DNA of 64,000 nt, from the NCBI RefSeq assembly GCF_041687215.1, contig NZ_JAWLCI010000013.1, positions 1 to 64,000 of the forward strand, read 5' to 3'. This stretch comes from Mariniphaga sp041687215 (GTDB lineage Bacteria; Bacteroidota; Bacteroidia; Bacteroidales; Prolixibacteraceae). The position numbers and the translations under genes were made by a program. The notes beneath the pieces are model-generated. The model had not been told where the DNA came from and searched no databases. It saw nothing but the letters and a program-made list of their open reading frames with translations. Below are positions 37,876 through 46,377 of this stretch, piece after piece (the first letter of the stretch is position 1; every line of letters starts with the position of its first letter).

Positions 37876-39888
37876 ATGGAGTATGGGACATATAATATTG
37901 GTATTACATGTATTGGCAGCGGCATTGGTCAATCCATAATAAATTCATTAAAATTATCAAGATTACCTTTTAAAACATTTGGAATAGGCGATAATCCTTT
38001 TGCGTATGGATCGTATGACTGTGACTACCAAATACGTACAAAAAAAATCCATGACGATAATTATATTGCTAGTATAATAGATATATGTAAAAGGAATAAA
38101 ATTGATTTGGTTATCCCAGCCCTCGATGACGAATTACAATTATTCTCCAAAAACACAAAAAATTTTCAAAAAGCAGGAATTAAAACGATTATTTCAGGAA
38201 CTGAATTTATAGCTGCTTGCCGCGATAAAGAGCGTATGAATACTGAATTTGGCAGTATTGCAAATGTTTTTGTTAAAAATTATAATAAACAAACTATTGA
38301 GGAGGCTGTAAGGACAGAAAAATTAAAATTCCCAATTATTGCCAAACCGCGTGGTGGTTCCGGATCTCAAGGTATTGAAATTATAAATTCAGAAGATGAC
38401 TTGTATAAAATACCGGAAAATTCTATTTTACAGGAACTCGCAATACCTGGGAAAGATGATCCAAATTATGATTTTTATTTGTCGCAGATTGGGGAAAAAA
38501 TAAACCCTCAGGTGTCTGAGGTCTCTATACAGCTGGTATACTCCAATTTGGGAAAATTATTAGGCCGAATGTCCACTTATAATAAATTAAAAGATGGAAT
38601 TCCAATTGAAATTGTTTCATACGAAAATAAATATATTTGGAGTATTGTCGATAAACTTACACCTGCCTTTTTGAAAATGGGATTAAAAGGTCCGCTCAAT
38701 ATTCAGGGGAGGTTAACCGATAATGGATTTAAAATTTTTGAAATGAATCCGCGATTTACAGGGATTACCGGGCTGCGTGCATTAATGGGATTCAATGAGG
38801 TGGAATCGTGTGTAAAAGAATGGCTGGGTATCAACAGTGGAAAAAACCAATTAACTTTTAATTCCAATCGTTTTGGTACCAGGCAAGTGGCAGACAAAGT
38901 GATATCACTTGATAGAAATATTGAAATCCAAAAACTTTATAAAAAATTAAATAATGTCGGTTCGCTAAATAGAAAAACAGTACTTATCACCGGAGCCAGT
39001 GGTTATCTGGGGCAAAACTTAATCGATCAATTAATCCAACAAAATGAGTTTGATATTTGGGTGTTCGGTAGGGTAAAAAGCAAAACGGAAGGGTTATTCA
39101 AAGAGAAGGTTGAAAAAATTATTGATAGTGGTGATTTGCAAAATGGAAGAGTAAACCTCGGCAATGTAGATATTTTATTACATCTTGGTTTTAAACGGCC
39201 TCATGGAACCCACCAGCAAATAGCTGAAAGTTTAAAATTTACAAATGAACTTTTTACCATGGCAGTTAAAAGCCAAATCCCAGCCATCATTAATATTTCC
39301 AGTCAGAGTGTTTATGGATTAAAAAACGATCCTCCCTGGTCGGAAGAAAAAACACCCGTTGCCCCTCAAATGGTTTATGCACAGGCAAAATATGCAACTG
39401 AACTGATGCTTGAATCATTTGGCAAATTACAAAATACACTTAAATACAGCTCTATCAGGTTGGGAACTCTTGCAGGAGGAGCTAAGGGACTTATTGAGGT
39501 TGATCTTTATTCGAAATTTGCACGTCAGGCAATAGAAAGGAAACAAATTCAGCTTATAGGTGGCAGGCAAATTCTGGAACGCTTTGATATTCGCGATGCG
39601 GTGGACGCCATTATTACGATGCTTAAAACAAACCCGGAAGACTGGAAACCTGTATATAATTTAAGTTCCGGGCAAACATCAACATTATATGATATTGCAG
39701 TGAAAACGATTAATATTGCCTTTGCCTGTAATGGTGGGCTAAAATCTGAAATTCAGGTTGAAAATAAACAGGTGGATATGAAATTTGGTATGGACAGTTC
39801 TCTTTTCTTTAGTGACATGAAATGGAAACCTAAATATACCGTTGAAGATACGATTGAATCATTAATCAGGTATTTTCAAAATGAATAG
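37876..39888 (+). CDS. ATP-grasp / NAD-dependent epimerase-dehydratase fusion
   Basis: A 670-residue protein with two enzymatic halves. Residues 1-350 are a carbamoyl-phosphate-synthase-like ATP-grasp ligase (preATP-grasp part to about 110; FPIIAKPRGGSGSQGI; metal-binding FKIFEMNPRFTGITGL). Residues about 370-670 are an extended SDR with ITGASGYLGQNLI, SSQSVYG and the catalytic pair in MVYAQAKYATE (Y-x3-K). It could ligate an amino acid or other carboxylate to a sugar that the SDR half makes or modifies. I do not recognise a characterised protein with this order. It lies between the two sugar transferase copies, suggesting arrival as a cassette. Confidence 0.82.
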   Translation: MEYGTYNIGITCIGSGIGQSIINSLKLSRLPFKTFGIGDNPFAYGSYDCDYQIRTKKIHDDNYIASIIDICKRNKIDLVIPALDDELQLFSKNTKNFQKAGIKTIISGTEFIAACRDKERMNTEFGSIANVFVKNYNKQTIEEAVRTEKLKFPIIAKPRGGSGSQGIEIINSEDDLYKIPENSILQELAIPGKDDPNYDFYLSQIGEKINPQVSEVSIQLVYSNLGKLLGRMSTYNKLKDGIPIEIVSYENKYIWSIVDKLTPAFLKMGLKGPLNIQGRLTDNGFKIFEMNPRFTGITGLRALMGFNEVESCVKEWLGINSGKNQLTFNSNRFGTRQVADKVISLDRNIEIQKLYKKLNNVGSLNRKTVLITGASGYLGQNLIDQLIQQNEFDIWVFGRVKSKTEGLFKEKVEKIIDSGDLQNGRVNLGNVDILLHLGFKRPHGTHQQIAESLKFTNELFTMAVKSQIPAIINISSQSVYGLKNDPPWSEEKTPVAPQMVYAQAKYATELMLESFGKLQNTLKYSSIRLGTLAGGAKGLIEVDLYSKFARQAIERKQIQLIGGRQILERFDIRDAVDAIITMLKTNPEDWKPVYNLSSGQTSTLYDIAVKTINIAFACNGGLKSEIQVENKQVDMKFGMDSSLFFSDMKWKPKYTVEDTIESLIRYFQNE

Positions 39889-39935
39889 ATTAATCCGTGC
39901 AATAAATGACAAAACAATTTACTACTCTTCGAAAC

Positions 39936-40544
39936 ATGTACAAACAATTTTTCAAACGGTTCTTCGACTTTCTGATTGCCTTTACCGGGATCATCGTCAT
40001 CAGCCCGCTGTTTATCCTCCTCATCCTCATTTTATCTGTTGCCAATCAGGGGGCAGGCGTATTTTTCACCCAAAAGCGGCCGGGAAAAAATGAAAAAATA
40101 TTCCGTGTGGTGAAGTTTAAAACAATGACGGATGAGAAAGACAAAAACGGGAACCTGCTTCCGGAGTCTCAACGTTTAACCAAAACCGGACGCTTTATAC
40201 GACAAACTTCCCTTGATGAGATACCCCAACTGATTAATGTACTGAAGGGAGATATGTCGTTGATTGGACCGCGCCCGTTGTTGATTGAATATTTGCCATT
40301 GTACAACAAACAACAGGCACGCCGGCATGAAGTTCGTCCCGGTATTACAGGTTGGGCTCAGGTAAACGGAAGGAATGCCATTTCGTGGGAACAAAAATTT
40401 ACGTATGATGTTTGGTATGTAGATAATTTGTCATTCCTTTTAGATTTAAAAGTATTATTCTTAACATTATACAAAGTGATTAAAAGATCCGATATTTACA
40501 TGAAAGATAATTTAATAATGGAAAAATTCAATGGTAAAAACTAA
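39936..40544 (+). CDS. Initiating sugar phosphotransferase (PglC/WbaP C-terminal type)
   Basis: About 202 residues with a single N-terminal re-entrant hydrophobic helix (FDFLIAFTGIIVISPLFILLI) and the polyprenyl-phosphate phosphoglycosyl transferase core: FFTQKRPGKNEKIF, KFKTM, TGRFIRQTSLDEIPQL with the catalytic Asp-Glu, GDMSLIGPRPLL and RPGITGWAQVNGRN. It loads the first sugar phosphate on undecaprenyl phosphate. ATG 39936 is chosen over 39906 because the truncated copy at 37616 begins at the same place. It overlaps the next gene by 14 bp. PglC-like partners often use diacetamido-bacillosamine or related UDP sugars. Confidence 0.92.
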   Translation: MYKQFFKRFFDFLIAFTGIIVISPLFILLILILSVANQGAGVFFTQKRPGKNEKIFRVVKFKTMTDEKDKNGNLLPESQRLTKTGRFIRQTSLDEIPQLINVLKGDMSLIGPRPLLIEYLPLYNKQQARRHEVRPGITGWAQVNGRNAISWEQKFTYDVWYVDNLSFLLDLKVLFLTLYKVIKRSDIYMKDNLIMEKFNGKN

Positions 40545-41178
40545 AAAAGCAATAATTGTTAGCGCTGGAACCTATGCGCAGGTTTATTCTGAGTATTTAT
40601 CTGCAGAATACAAAATATTAGGTTACTTTGATGATGATAAAAAGTTAAAAGGAAATGTAATAAATGGAATAAAAGTATTAGGTCATTTGAATGAACTGGA
40701 TAGTTTTATGGCAAATGATTTATCTATTTCCATTTTTGTTCCTTTAGGCGATAATGAAATGAGGTATCGATTGTTAAAAAAGTATAAAATGAAAGGATAT
40801 TTAATCCCTTCATTTATAAGTAAAGATACCATAATACATGAATCAGTTAAAATAGGTGAAGCTGTATATATCTTACCTGGTACAAATATAATGCCGTTAA
40901 CAACAATTGGAGATTATACGATGATTTCTATGGGTGTTAACATTGCTCATCATAATACAATTGGTAAAGCATGCTTTTTCAGTCTGGGGAATAATGTTGG
41001 TGCATCTATTGAAATTGGGCGCAACGTTTTTTTTGGAATAGCATCAACAATTATGACAGGGGTAAAAAAAATAGGAGATAATAGCCTTATAGGAGCTGGT
41101 GCAGTTATAATAAAAAATGTAAATGAAGGAGAAACTGTTGTCGGAAACCCGGGGCGAGTGATAAAAGTTGTCAAATAA
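40531..41178 (+). CDS. NeuD/PglD-type sugar acyltransferase
   Basis: A 215-residue protein. A Rossmann-like N-terminal domain (AIIVSAGTYAQVYSEYL, FDDDKKLKG) binds the UDP-sugar, and a C-terminal left-handed beta-helix (about 95-210) carries hexapeptide repeats and the catalytic histidine pair in NIAHHNTIGKACFF. The end is GNPGRVIKVV. PglD-like enzymes N-acetylate UDP-4-amino-sugars. It overlaps the sugar transferase gene by 14 bp, an arrangement also seen in Campylobacter-type pgl loci, suggesting that the first sugar is an N-acylated amino sugar (inference). Confidence 0.88.
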   Translation: MVKTKKAIIVSAGTYAQVYSEYLSAEYKILGYFDDDKKLKGNVINGIKVLGHLNELDSFMANDLSISIFVPLGDNEMRYRLLKKYKMKGYLIPSFISKDTIIHESVKIGEAVYILPGTNIMPLTTIGDYTMISMGVNIAHHNTIGKACFFSLGNNVGASIEIGRNVFFGIASTIMTGVKKIGDNSLIGAGAVIIKNVNEGETVVGNPGRVIKVVK

Positions 41179-41244
41179 ACATATTGAATCAGTCATTAGA
41201 AGTTAAAAATTAAAAAGTTATTTGATGATTATATCAGTTAAAAG

Positions 41245-41445
41245 TTTTTTCACAGCTTAAAGCATTAATAAATCATCAAACCATTTATAAATCACAAATT
41301 GGTGCATGGTTCCATAACAAAAAAGTTTTTGGAATTGGTATGGGTTCGTTGGGACAGCAAAAAGCAAGTGCCCAAAGTACATTTTGTTGAACATCATCTT
41401 AGTCATGCTTTGGGAAGTTTTTTTTCTCCTTATTGTAAGCTTTAA
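41245..41445 (+). pseudogene. Carbamoyltransferase (NodU-like) remnant
   Basis: In the 326-bp gap before 41505, the + strand reads KVHFVEHHLSHALGSFF to a TAA at 41443-41445. This matches the conserved (V/E)HHxSHAxSAF motif of NodU/CmcH-type O-carbamoyltransferases. Upstream, in another frame from about 41247, come LKALINHQTIYKSQIGAWF and NKKVFGIGMG. No start codon or downstream catalytic domains remain. Called from one strong motif only; the opposite-strand open frame at 41257-41457 is a shadow. Confidence 0.45.
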
Positions 41446-41504
41446 CCGAGGAAACATAAATGGAACGAATGCAGATTGAAAAGAATATCAGAAAAACACA
41501 TTAA

Positions 41505-42533
41505 ATGAGTAAGTTTTTAGTTATTAATGTTAACGATTCCAGGTGGAATGATATCGTTTTTAACGCTTTACAGTATGATTTTTATCATACACAATCGTAT
41601 CATTTACTTGATAAAGAAAACGAAGCTGTATTGTTTGTTTATTATTTTGATGATAATTTTATAGCTATTCCATTGGTCATTCGTTCAATACCTGGCAGTG
41701 ATTTGAAGGATTGCACTTCTGTTTACGGGTATTGCGGGCCGGTAAGTAATATTAAATTTAATGATTTACCCTCTGAAGCGATCAAACAGTTTAACAAAAG
41801 GTTGAATTCGTTTTTTATGGAAAGGAAAATAGTTTCTTCTTTTTCAAGACTACACCCGATGTTTCCGTTTCAGGAAATCATTTTTAAAGATTATGGTGAG
41901 GTAATTCCCATAAACAAGACCGTTGCAATAAATCTGAATCAATCTATTGACTTACAAAGGTCTGAGTACAATAAAACCACCAAATTGCACATCAACAGAG
42001 CTTTAAAAAATGGTATTTTAATAAGAAAAACATCAGCCTTTGAAGATTTGGAAAGTTTTATTGCTATTTATTATAAGAATATGCAACGTGTAAATGCAAA
42101 TCCCAGTTACTACTTTTCACTTGATTATTTTCGTAATTTAATCAATGCAACCGACTTTAATTCAGTATTGTTTGTTGCCGAAGCGGATGATGAAATTATC
42201 GCTGGTGGTATTTTTACTATTTGTAATGGTATTATGCAATATCATCTTGGAGGAACCAAAAATGAGATGCTAAAATTCAGTCCGTTGAAATTATTAATTG
42301 ATAGTGCCCGAATTTATGCGAATGAAATGGGATGCAATTATTGTCATCTTGGCGGTGGTTATAGTGGAGCAAATGACTCGCTATTAAAATTTAAAGCGGG
42401 TTTCTCAAAAGATTTTTTTGAGTTTAAAGTATGGCGAAAAATTATTAACCTGCATGCTTACAATGAACTAATTGCCAGTAAGTTTGGTGATAAAATTCCA
42501 AACGCTGATTATTTTCCGCTTTATAGATTTTAA
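41505..42533 (+). CDS. FemAB/BioF2-like GNAT acyltransferase
   Basis: A 342-residue protein with tandem GNAT-like halves of the FemAB type. The first has FYHTQSYHLLDKENEAV and VYGYCGPVS. The second (about 150-310, Acetyltransf_6 region) has YNKTTKLHINRALKNGI, LFVAEADDEIIAGGIFTI and CHLGGGYSGANDSLLKFKAGF. Such proteins transfer an aminoacyl group, from tRNA or a carrier, to amino groups on glycans or lipids. Paired with the ATP-grasp gene 18 bp downstream, it could decorate the repeat unit with an amino acid. The substrate is unknown. Confidence 0.78.
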   Translation: MSKFLVINVNDSRWNDIVFNALQYDFYHTQSYHLLDKENEAVLFVYYFDDNFIAIPLVIRSIPGSDLKDCTSVYGYCGPVSNIKFNDLPSEAIKQFNKRLNSFFMERKIVSSFSRLHPMFPFQEIIFKDYGEVIPINKTVAINLNQSIDLQRSEYNKTTKLHINRALKNGILIRKTSAFEDLESFIAIYYKNMQRVNANPSYYFSLDYFRNLINATDFNSVLFVAEADDEIIAGGIFTICNGIMQYHLGGTKNEMLKFSPLKLLIDSARIYANEMGCNYCHLGGGYSGANDSLLKFKAGFSKDFFEFKVWRKIINLHAYNELIASKFGDKIPNADYFPLYRF

Positions 42534-42551
42534 CTGAAATTATAAACTAAA

Positions 42552-43586
42552 ATGATAATGGACAGGTTACTTTATTTTGGATATGTTGTTTTAACATATA
42601 TTAAACACCGAAACAAACTATTTGAATTTAGCCGATGTTACAAACATAAATACAAGCGGCCTGCCTTTTATTTTCTGTTTCAGACTTACATGAGTTTCCT
42701 GAAATACAGCATGCATCCGATGGATTATTTTTATTTTGATGTGTACAAAAACGAGGTTTTCAATCCAAACGAATATGCCAATACCTTATTTATGTACCGT
42801 TTTCAAAAAAAGTTAAACAATAAAAAGTTTACTAAATATTTCTACAATAAATTGTTGTTTAACCAGAAGTTTCGATCGTTTAACAATCACGATTTTCTTA
42901 ATATTAAAACAGTATCATTGCAACAACTGGAAAACTGGATCCTGAAAAAAAATCCAAATACACTGATTATCAAAAAAAATAATAGTGCAGGAGGATTTGG
43001 CGTTAAAAAAATAAATATTGAAATAACAAAAGAGGGAATTCGAATCAATAATCAGCCGTTGAATAAATACTTCAATTATTTGAAAAAATTTGATTTGCTT
43101 GAGGAATATGTGATACAGCATGAAGATATAATGAAACTAAATCCAAGTTGTTTAAATACAATAAGGATTGTTACAGTTCTCAACAGCAAAGGAACTATAG
43201 ATATTATTGGAGCGGCAATCCGTTTGGGCGTAAATAATGACCTCGATAATGTTCATGCAGGTGGGATAGCGGTTAATGTGAATATAGAAACCGGATGTTT
43301 AAATGGAATCGGTTTTCGCCTCAATCCGTCCGAAAAAAAATACTTTGAATTCCATCCTGTAACCAACATTAAATTTGACGGTTATCAGTTACCTCATTGG
43401 GATTTATTGATTGAAACTGTAAAGAGAGCAGCCATGGTAATTCCAGAGGTTAGAACGGTTGGCTGGGATGTTGCAATTACCGAAAAAGGAATCAGTCTGA
43501 TTGAAGGCAACCACAACTGGCATAAAACACTTATTGAGAAAGCGTTAAAAAAAGGCATTCGAAAAGACCTCGAAAAATACATATGA
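42552..43586 (+). CDS. Sugar-transfer-associated ATP-grasp protein
   Basis: A 344-residue protein with ATP-grasp fold signatures: IIKKNNSAGGFGVKKI (phosphate loop), LEEYVIQH (adenine/hinge), NTIRIVTVLNSKG, and the metal-binding LIEGNHNWHKTL near the C-terminus. The N-terminal 100 residues are basic and aromatic, as in the ATPgrasp_ST family that accompanies glycan loci. It likely forms an amide or ester between a carboxylate and a sugar or lipid, at the cytoplasmic membrane face. It follows the FemAB-like gene closely; together they suggest an aminoacyl decoration. No specific substrate can be given. A 231-bp gap with a promoter follows. Confidence 0.8.
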   Translation: MIMDRLLYFGYVVLTYIKHRNKLFEFSRCYKHKYKRPAFYFLFQTYMSFLKYSMHPMDYFYFDVYKNEVFNPNEYANTLFMYRFQKKLNNKKFTKYFYNKLLFNQKFRSFNNHDFLNIKTVSLQQLENWILKKNPNTLIIKKNNSAGGFGVKKINIEITKEGIRINNQPLNKYFNYLKKFDLLEEYVIQHEDIMKLNPSCLNTIRIVTVLNSKGTIDIIGAAIRLGVNNDLDNVHAGGIAVNVNIETGCLNGIGFRLNPSEKKYFEFHPVTNIKFDGYQLPHWDLLIETVKRAAMVIPEVRTVGWDVAITEKGISLIEGNHNWHKTLIEKALKKGIRKDLEKYI

Positions 43587-43754
43587 CAAACTAAATTTAC
43601 CCCGATTTTGATTTAAATCAAACATTTTACTTCTTAGTTATAGTAGGGAACGGAAAGGATGAACCACCCCGCCGCAGAGCAACGGGGAATTAACCTTTAG
43701 CGATTAGGATTTACATGACTCTGCCAATGTTGTAGGAAATACGTGGAGAGTTAA

Positions 43755-43762
43755 TATATTTG
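43755..43762 (+). promoter_or_regulatory. Bacteroidota -7 box (TATATTTG) before the acyl/amidation operon
   Basis: TATATTTG fits TAnnTTTG 55 bp before the ATG at 43818. A TTG at 43730-43732 lies 22 bp upstream, about one base longer than the usual -33/-7 spacing. A CCCCG-N11-CGGGG hairpin near 43667-43687 precedes it, possibly ending the previous transcript. A new transcription unit probably begins here. Confidence 0.5.
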
Positions 43763-43817
43763 TAAAATAATATACAGAAGGATTCACATTAAAAATAAAA
43801 AATCAAATATCCAAACA

Positions 43818-44447
43818 ATGAAAAACTTAATTATAATTGGTGCAGGAGGAATGGGTCGTGAAATATCCCATCACGCAACATTGTGCAAAGGGTATAACAC
43901 AGAATTTAAAATTAAAGGTTTTCTCGATGATGACAAAGATGCTTTGAATGGTTTTAAAGGATACCCCATTATTATTGACACAATACATCACTACATTCCT
44001 GAGCATGATGATGTTTTTGTTTGTTCCATGGGTGATGTTGTTAAAAAGAAAAGGAGTATAGATATTATTTTGGATAAAGGGGGGGAGTTTATAAATTTGA
44101 TACATCCCGATGCATCAATTAGTAAAAATGTCAAAATGGGCAAAGGCTGTATCATACTTAAAAACGCTTTTATTGGTGTTGAATGTGAAATTCAGGATTA
44201 CGCTTTGATTCAGGAATCAGCTATCATCGGGCATGATGTGAAGATTGGAAAATATTCAAGGGTTGATTGCCATGTTGTTTGTGTTGGTGGAATTGAGGTA
44301 AAAGATGAAGTAACGATTCATTCCAGCGCTGTAATTAATGATCGCGTTATTGTGGAGAAAGGAGCTGTTGTTGGTGCTTTAAGTTTTGTAATTCGCAGGG
44401 TAAAAGAAAATACCACTGTATTCGGAAATCCAGCGAAAAAACTCTAA
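43818..44447 (+). CDS. NeuD/PglD-type sugar N-acyltransferase (acyl-ACP-using candidate)
   Basis: A 209-residue protein with a Rossmann-like N-terminus (LIIIGAGGMGREISHHAT, FLDDDKDALNGF) and a C-terminal left-handed beta-helix (IHPDASISKNVKMGKGCII, catalytic-type His in ESAIIGHDVKIGKYS), ending FGNPAKKL. It heads an operon whose next genes encode malonyltransferase, ACP, ketoreductase and KAS III. It may therefore take a 3-hydroxyacyl group from ACP or CoA rather than plain acetyl and attach it to an amino sugar, as proposed for the Pseudomonas PAK flagellin-island and viosamine systems. Family assignment is secure; the acyl donor is inference from neighbours. Confidence 0.85.
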   Translation: MKNLIIIGAGGMGREISHHATLCKGYNTEFKIKGFLDDDKDALNGFKGYPIIIDTIHHYIPEHDDVFVCSMGDVVKKKRSIDIILDKGGEFINLIHPDASISKNVKMGKGCIILKNAFIGVECEIQDYALIQESAIIGHDVKIGKYSRVDCHVVCVGGIEVKDEVTIHSSAVINDRVIVEKGAVVGALSFVIRRVKENTTVFGNPAKKL

Positions 44448-44453
44448 CCTGAC

Positions 44454-45392
44454 ATGAAAGCATTTATTTTTCCCGGGCAAGGAGTTCAAAAAGAAGGAAT
44501 GGGAAAAGAATTGTATGACAGCTATCCGGTTGCAAGAGATTATTTTGAATATGCAAATGAATTAATGGGCAGACGCATCACAGATGTAATGTTTTCAGGA
44601 TCAGAACTGGAACTCATGGAAACTAAAAATACCCAACCGTCCGTTTTTTTGTACAGCGTTATAATTGCATTAACTCAAAATAATATTTCACCGGATGTTG
44701 TAGCAGGGCATTCTTTGGGGGAATTTGCGGCATTGGTTGTAAATAAAACTTTATCATTTGCGGATGCCCTTTATATCGTTTCAAAAAGAGCTCTTATTGG
44801 TCAGGAAGTTTGTGAAAATCAAAAATCAGCAATGGGCGTTGTTATTGGTTTATCAGATCGTTACATAGAAAAAAGGATTGAAAAAATACACAATGAAACT
44901 GGCGAACCTGTATATATTGCAAACTATAACGGCCCTGGCCAGATTGTGATTACAGGATCGAAAAAAGGAGTGCGATTGGCATGCAAACAATTTAAAGCTG
45001 AAGGAGCAAAACGCGCAGTTCCATTACCAATTGCAGGCTCCTTTCATTCACCATATATGGCAGAAGCGCAAAAAGAACTTGGCGAAATAATTCGCAAAGT
45101 AAAGTTTAATGAACCGGTTATACCTATATATCAGTGTGTTGATGGTAAGCCTCATACGAACATAAATGAAATCAGAAATAATTTGATACGTCATATTACT
45201 CATCCGGTATTATGGACATCCATGGTTCATAATATGGTTTCAGATGGAGTTCGAAAGTTTTATGAAGCAGGTACTGATGATACACTTCAAAAAATTGTTT
45301 TGAGAATGTATCCTGAAAAAGAGGTCACCTCTTTATGGATGGCAAATGATTATCAGGAAATTATAAATAGCAGTTATAAAATAAACGAATAA
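44454..45392 (+). CDS. ACP S-malonyltransferase (FabD-like)
   Basis: A 312-residue acyltransferase. IFPGQGVQKEGMGKELY is at the N-terminus, the nucleophile Ser87 in GHSLGEF, a conserved Arg in KRALIG (about 112), and the catalytic His198 in GSFHSPYM. It transfers malonyl from CoA to an ACP; the ACP gene starts 2 bp after its stop. A second FabD inside a glycan operon implies a dedicated mini fatty-acid or polyketide pathway separate from housekeeping synthesis. It could also serve in trans for the PKS downstream, though that PKS has its own AT. Confidence 0.9.
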   Translation: MKAFIFPGQGVQKEGMGKELYDSYPVARDYFEYANELMGRRITDVMFSGSELELMETKNTQPSVFLYSVIIALTQNNISPDVVAGHSLGEFAALVVNKTLSFADALYIVSKRALIGQEVCENQKSAMGVVIGLSDRYIEKRIEKIHNETGEPVYIANYNGPGQIVITGSKKGVRLACKQFKAEGAKRAVPLPIAGSFHSPYMAEAQKELGEIIRKVKFNEPVIPIYQCVDGKPHTNINEIRNNLIRHITHPVLWTSMVHNMVSDGVRKFYEAGTDDTLQKIVLRMYPEKEVTSLWMANDYQEIINSSYKINE

Positions 45393-45394
45393 AT

Positions 45395-45631
45395 ATGATA
45401 ACATTAGATGAATTTTTAAAACGTTTCTGTGAAGAATTGGAAGATGTAGAATTGAATAATATTGATACATCCACAGACTTTAAAAATATTGATGAATGGG
45501 ATTCCCTGGTTGCTCTATCTATTATTGCTATGATTGATGAAGAATTTGAAATTCGTGTCACTGGCAGTGATTTGATGAAAAGTAAGACCATTGAAGATTT
45601 GTATATTCTTATACAAAATAAATTACAATGA
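45395..45631 (+). CDS. Acyl carrier protein 1
   Basis: A 78-residue acidic ACP. The phosphopantetheine attachment site is Ser37 in EWDSLVAL, and the helical pattern (FKNIDEWDSL...IAMIDEEFEI) is typical. Its start follows the malonyltransferase stop by 2 bp, and its end overlaps the next gene by 4 bp. It carries malonyl, ketoacyl and hydroxyacyl intermediates for the adjacent enzymes. It needs a phosphopantetheinyl transferase, not seen in this window. Confidence 0.88.
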   Translation: MITLDEFLKRFCEELEDVELNNIDTSTDFKNIDEWDSLVALSIIAMIDEEFEIRVTGSDLMKSKTIEDLYILIQNKLQ

Positions 45632-46371
45632 ATGCTTCACCATTTTCTTTAGAAAATAAGACAATCCTTATAACTGGTGCTTCGTCAGGTTTAGGTGCTG
45701 CAATTGCAACAGAATGTTCCAAAATTGGAGCAAAATTGATTATCACCGGCAGGAATGAGGATAGGTTAAACAAAACATTTCAGAAGTTGAATGGTCAGGA
45801 ACATGTTCAAATATCCATAGATTTAATAAAGGAAGAAGAATTAAACTATTTAGTAAAGGAACTTCCTAAATTGGATGGGATTGTTTTATGTGCCGGGATT
45901 ACAATGACCAAACCAATTAAATTCATTTCAAAAGATAATATTGATGAAATATTCCAGACCAATATCATTTCTTCTATGTTGCTGATGCAAAAATTAATCA
46001 GTTCAAAAATAATGAATAGCGGATCCTCAATTGTTTTTATATCATCTATCGCCAGCAGCAAAGCCTATATAGGTAATTCGATTTATTCAACATCTAAAGG
46101 TGCTGTAAATTCTTTTTCAAAGGTATTAGCTCTGGAATTAGCACCACGTAAAATCCGATCAAATTGCATTAACCCAGGTATTATTCCTACTGAAATGTTA
46201 TTTAGTGGAACTTTTTCAGATGAACAATTGCGTGAGGATGAAAAAAATTATCCTTTAAGATATGGAGAGCCAAATGATATAGCTTACGGCTGTATATATT
46301 TGTTATCTGATGCATCAAAGTGGGTTACCGGATCAGTATTAACAATTGATGGCGGTGTTACATTAAAATAA
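45628..46371 (+). CDS. SDR 3-oxoacyl-ACP reductase (FabG-like)
   Basis: A 247-residue short-chain dehydrogenase. The NAD(P) loop is TGASSGLGAAIA (residues 17-28), the catalytic triad shows Ser139/140 (FISSIASS), Tyr153 and Lys157 (YSTSK), and the C-terminus ends TGSVLTIDGGVTLK as in FabG. It should reduce the 3-ketoacyl group made by the KAS III on the neighbouring ACP to 3-hydroxyacyl. It overlaps the ACP gene by 4 bp. The next gene starts 6 bp on. Confidence 0.88.
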   Translation: MNASPFSLENKTILITGASSGLGAAIATECSKIGAKLIITGRNEDRLNKTFQKLNGQEHVQISIDLIKEEELNYLVKELPKLDGIVLCAGITMTKPIKFISKDNIDEIFQTNIISSMLLMQKLISSKIMNSGSSIVFISSIASSKAYIGNSIYSTSKGAVNSFSKVLALELAPRKIRSNCINPGIIPTEMLFSGTFSDEQLREDEKNYPLRYGEPNDIAYGCIYLLSDASKWVTGSVLTIDGGVTLK

Positions 46372-46377
46372 TTATTT

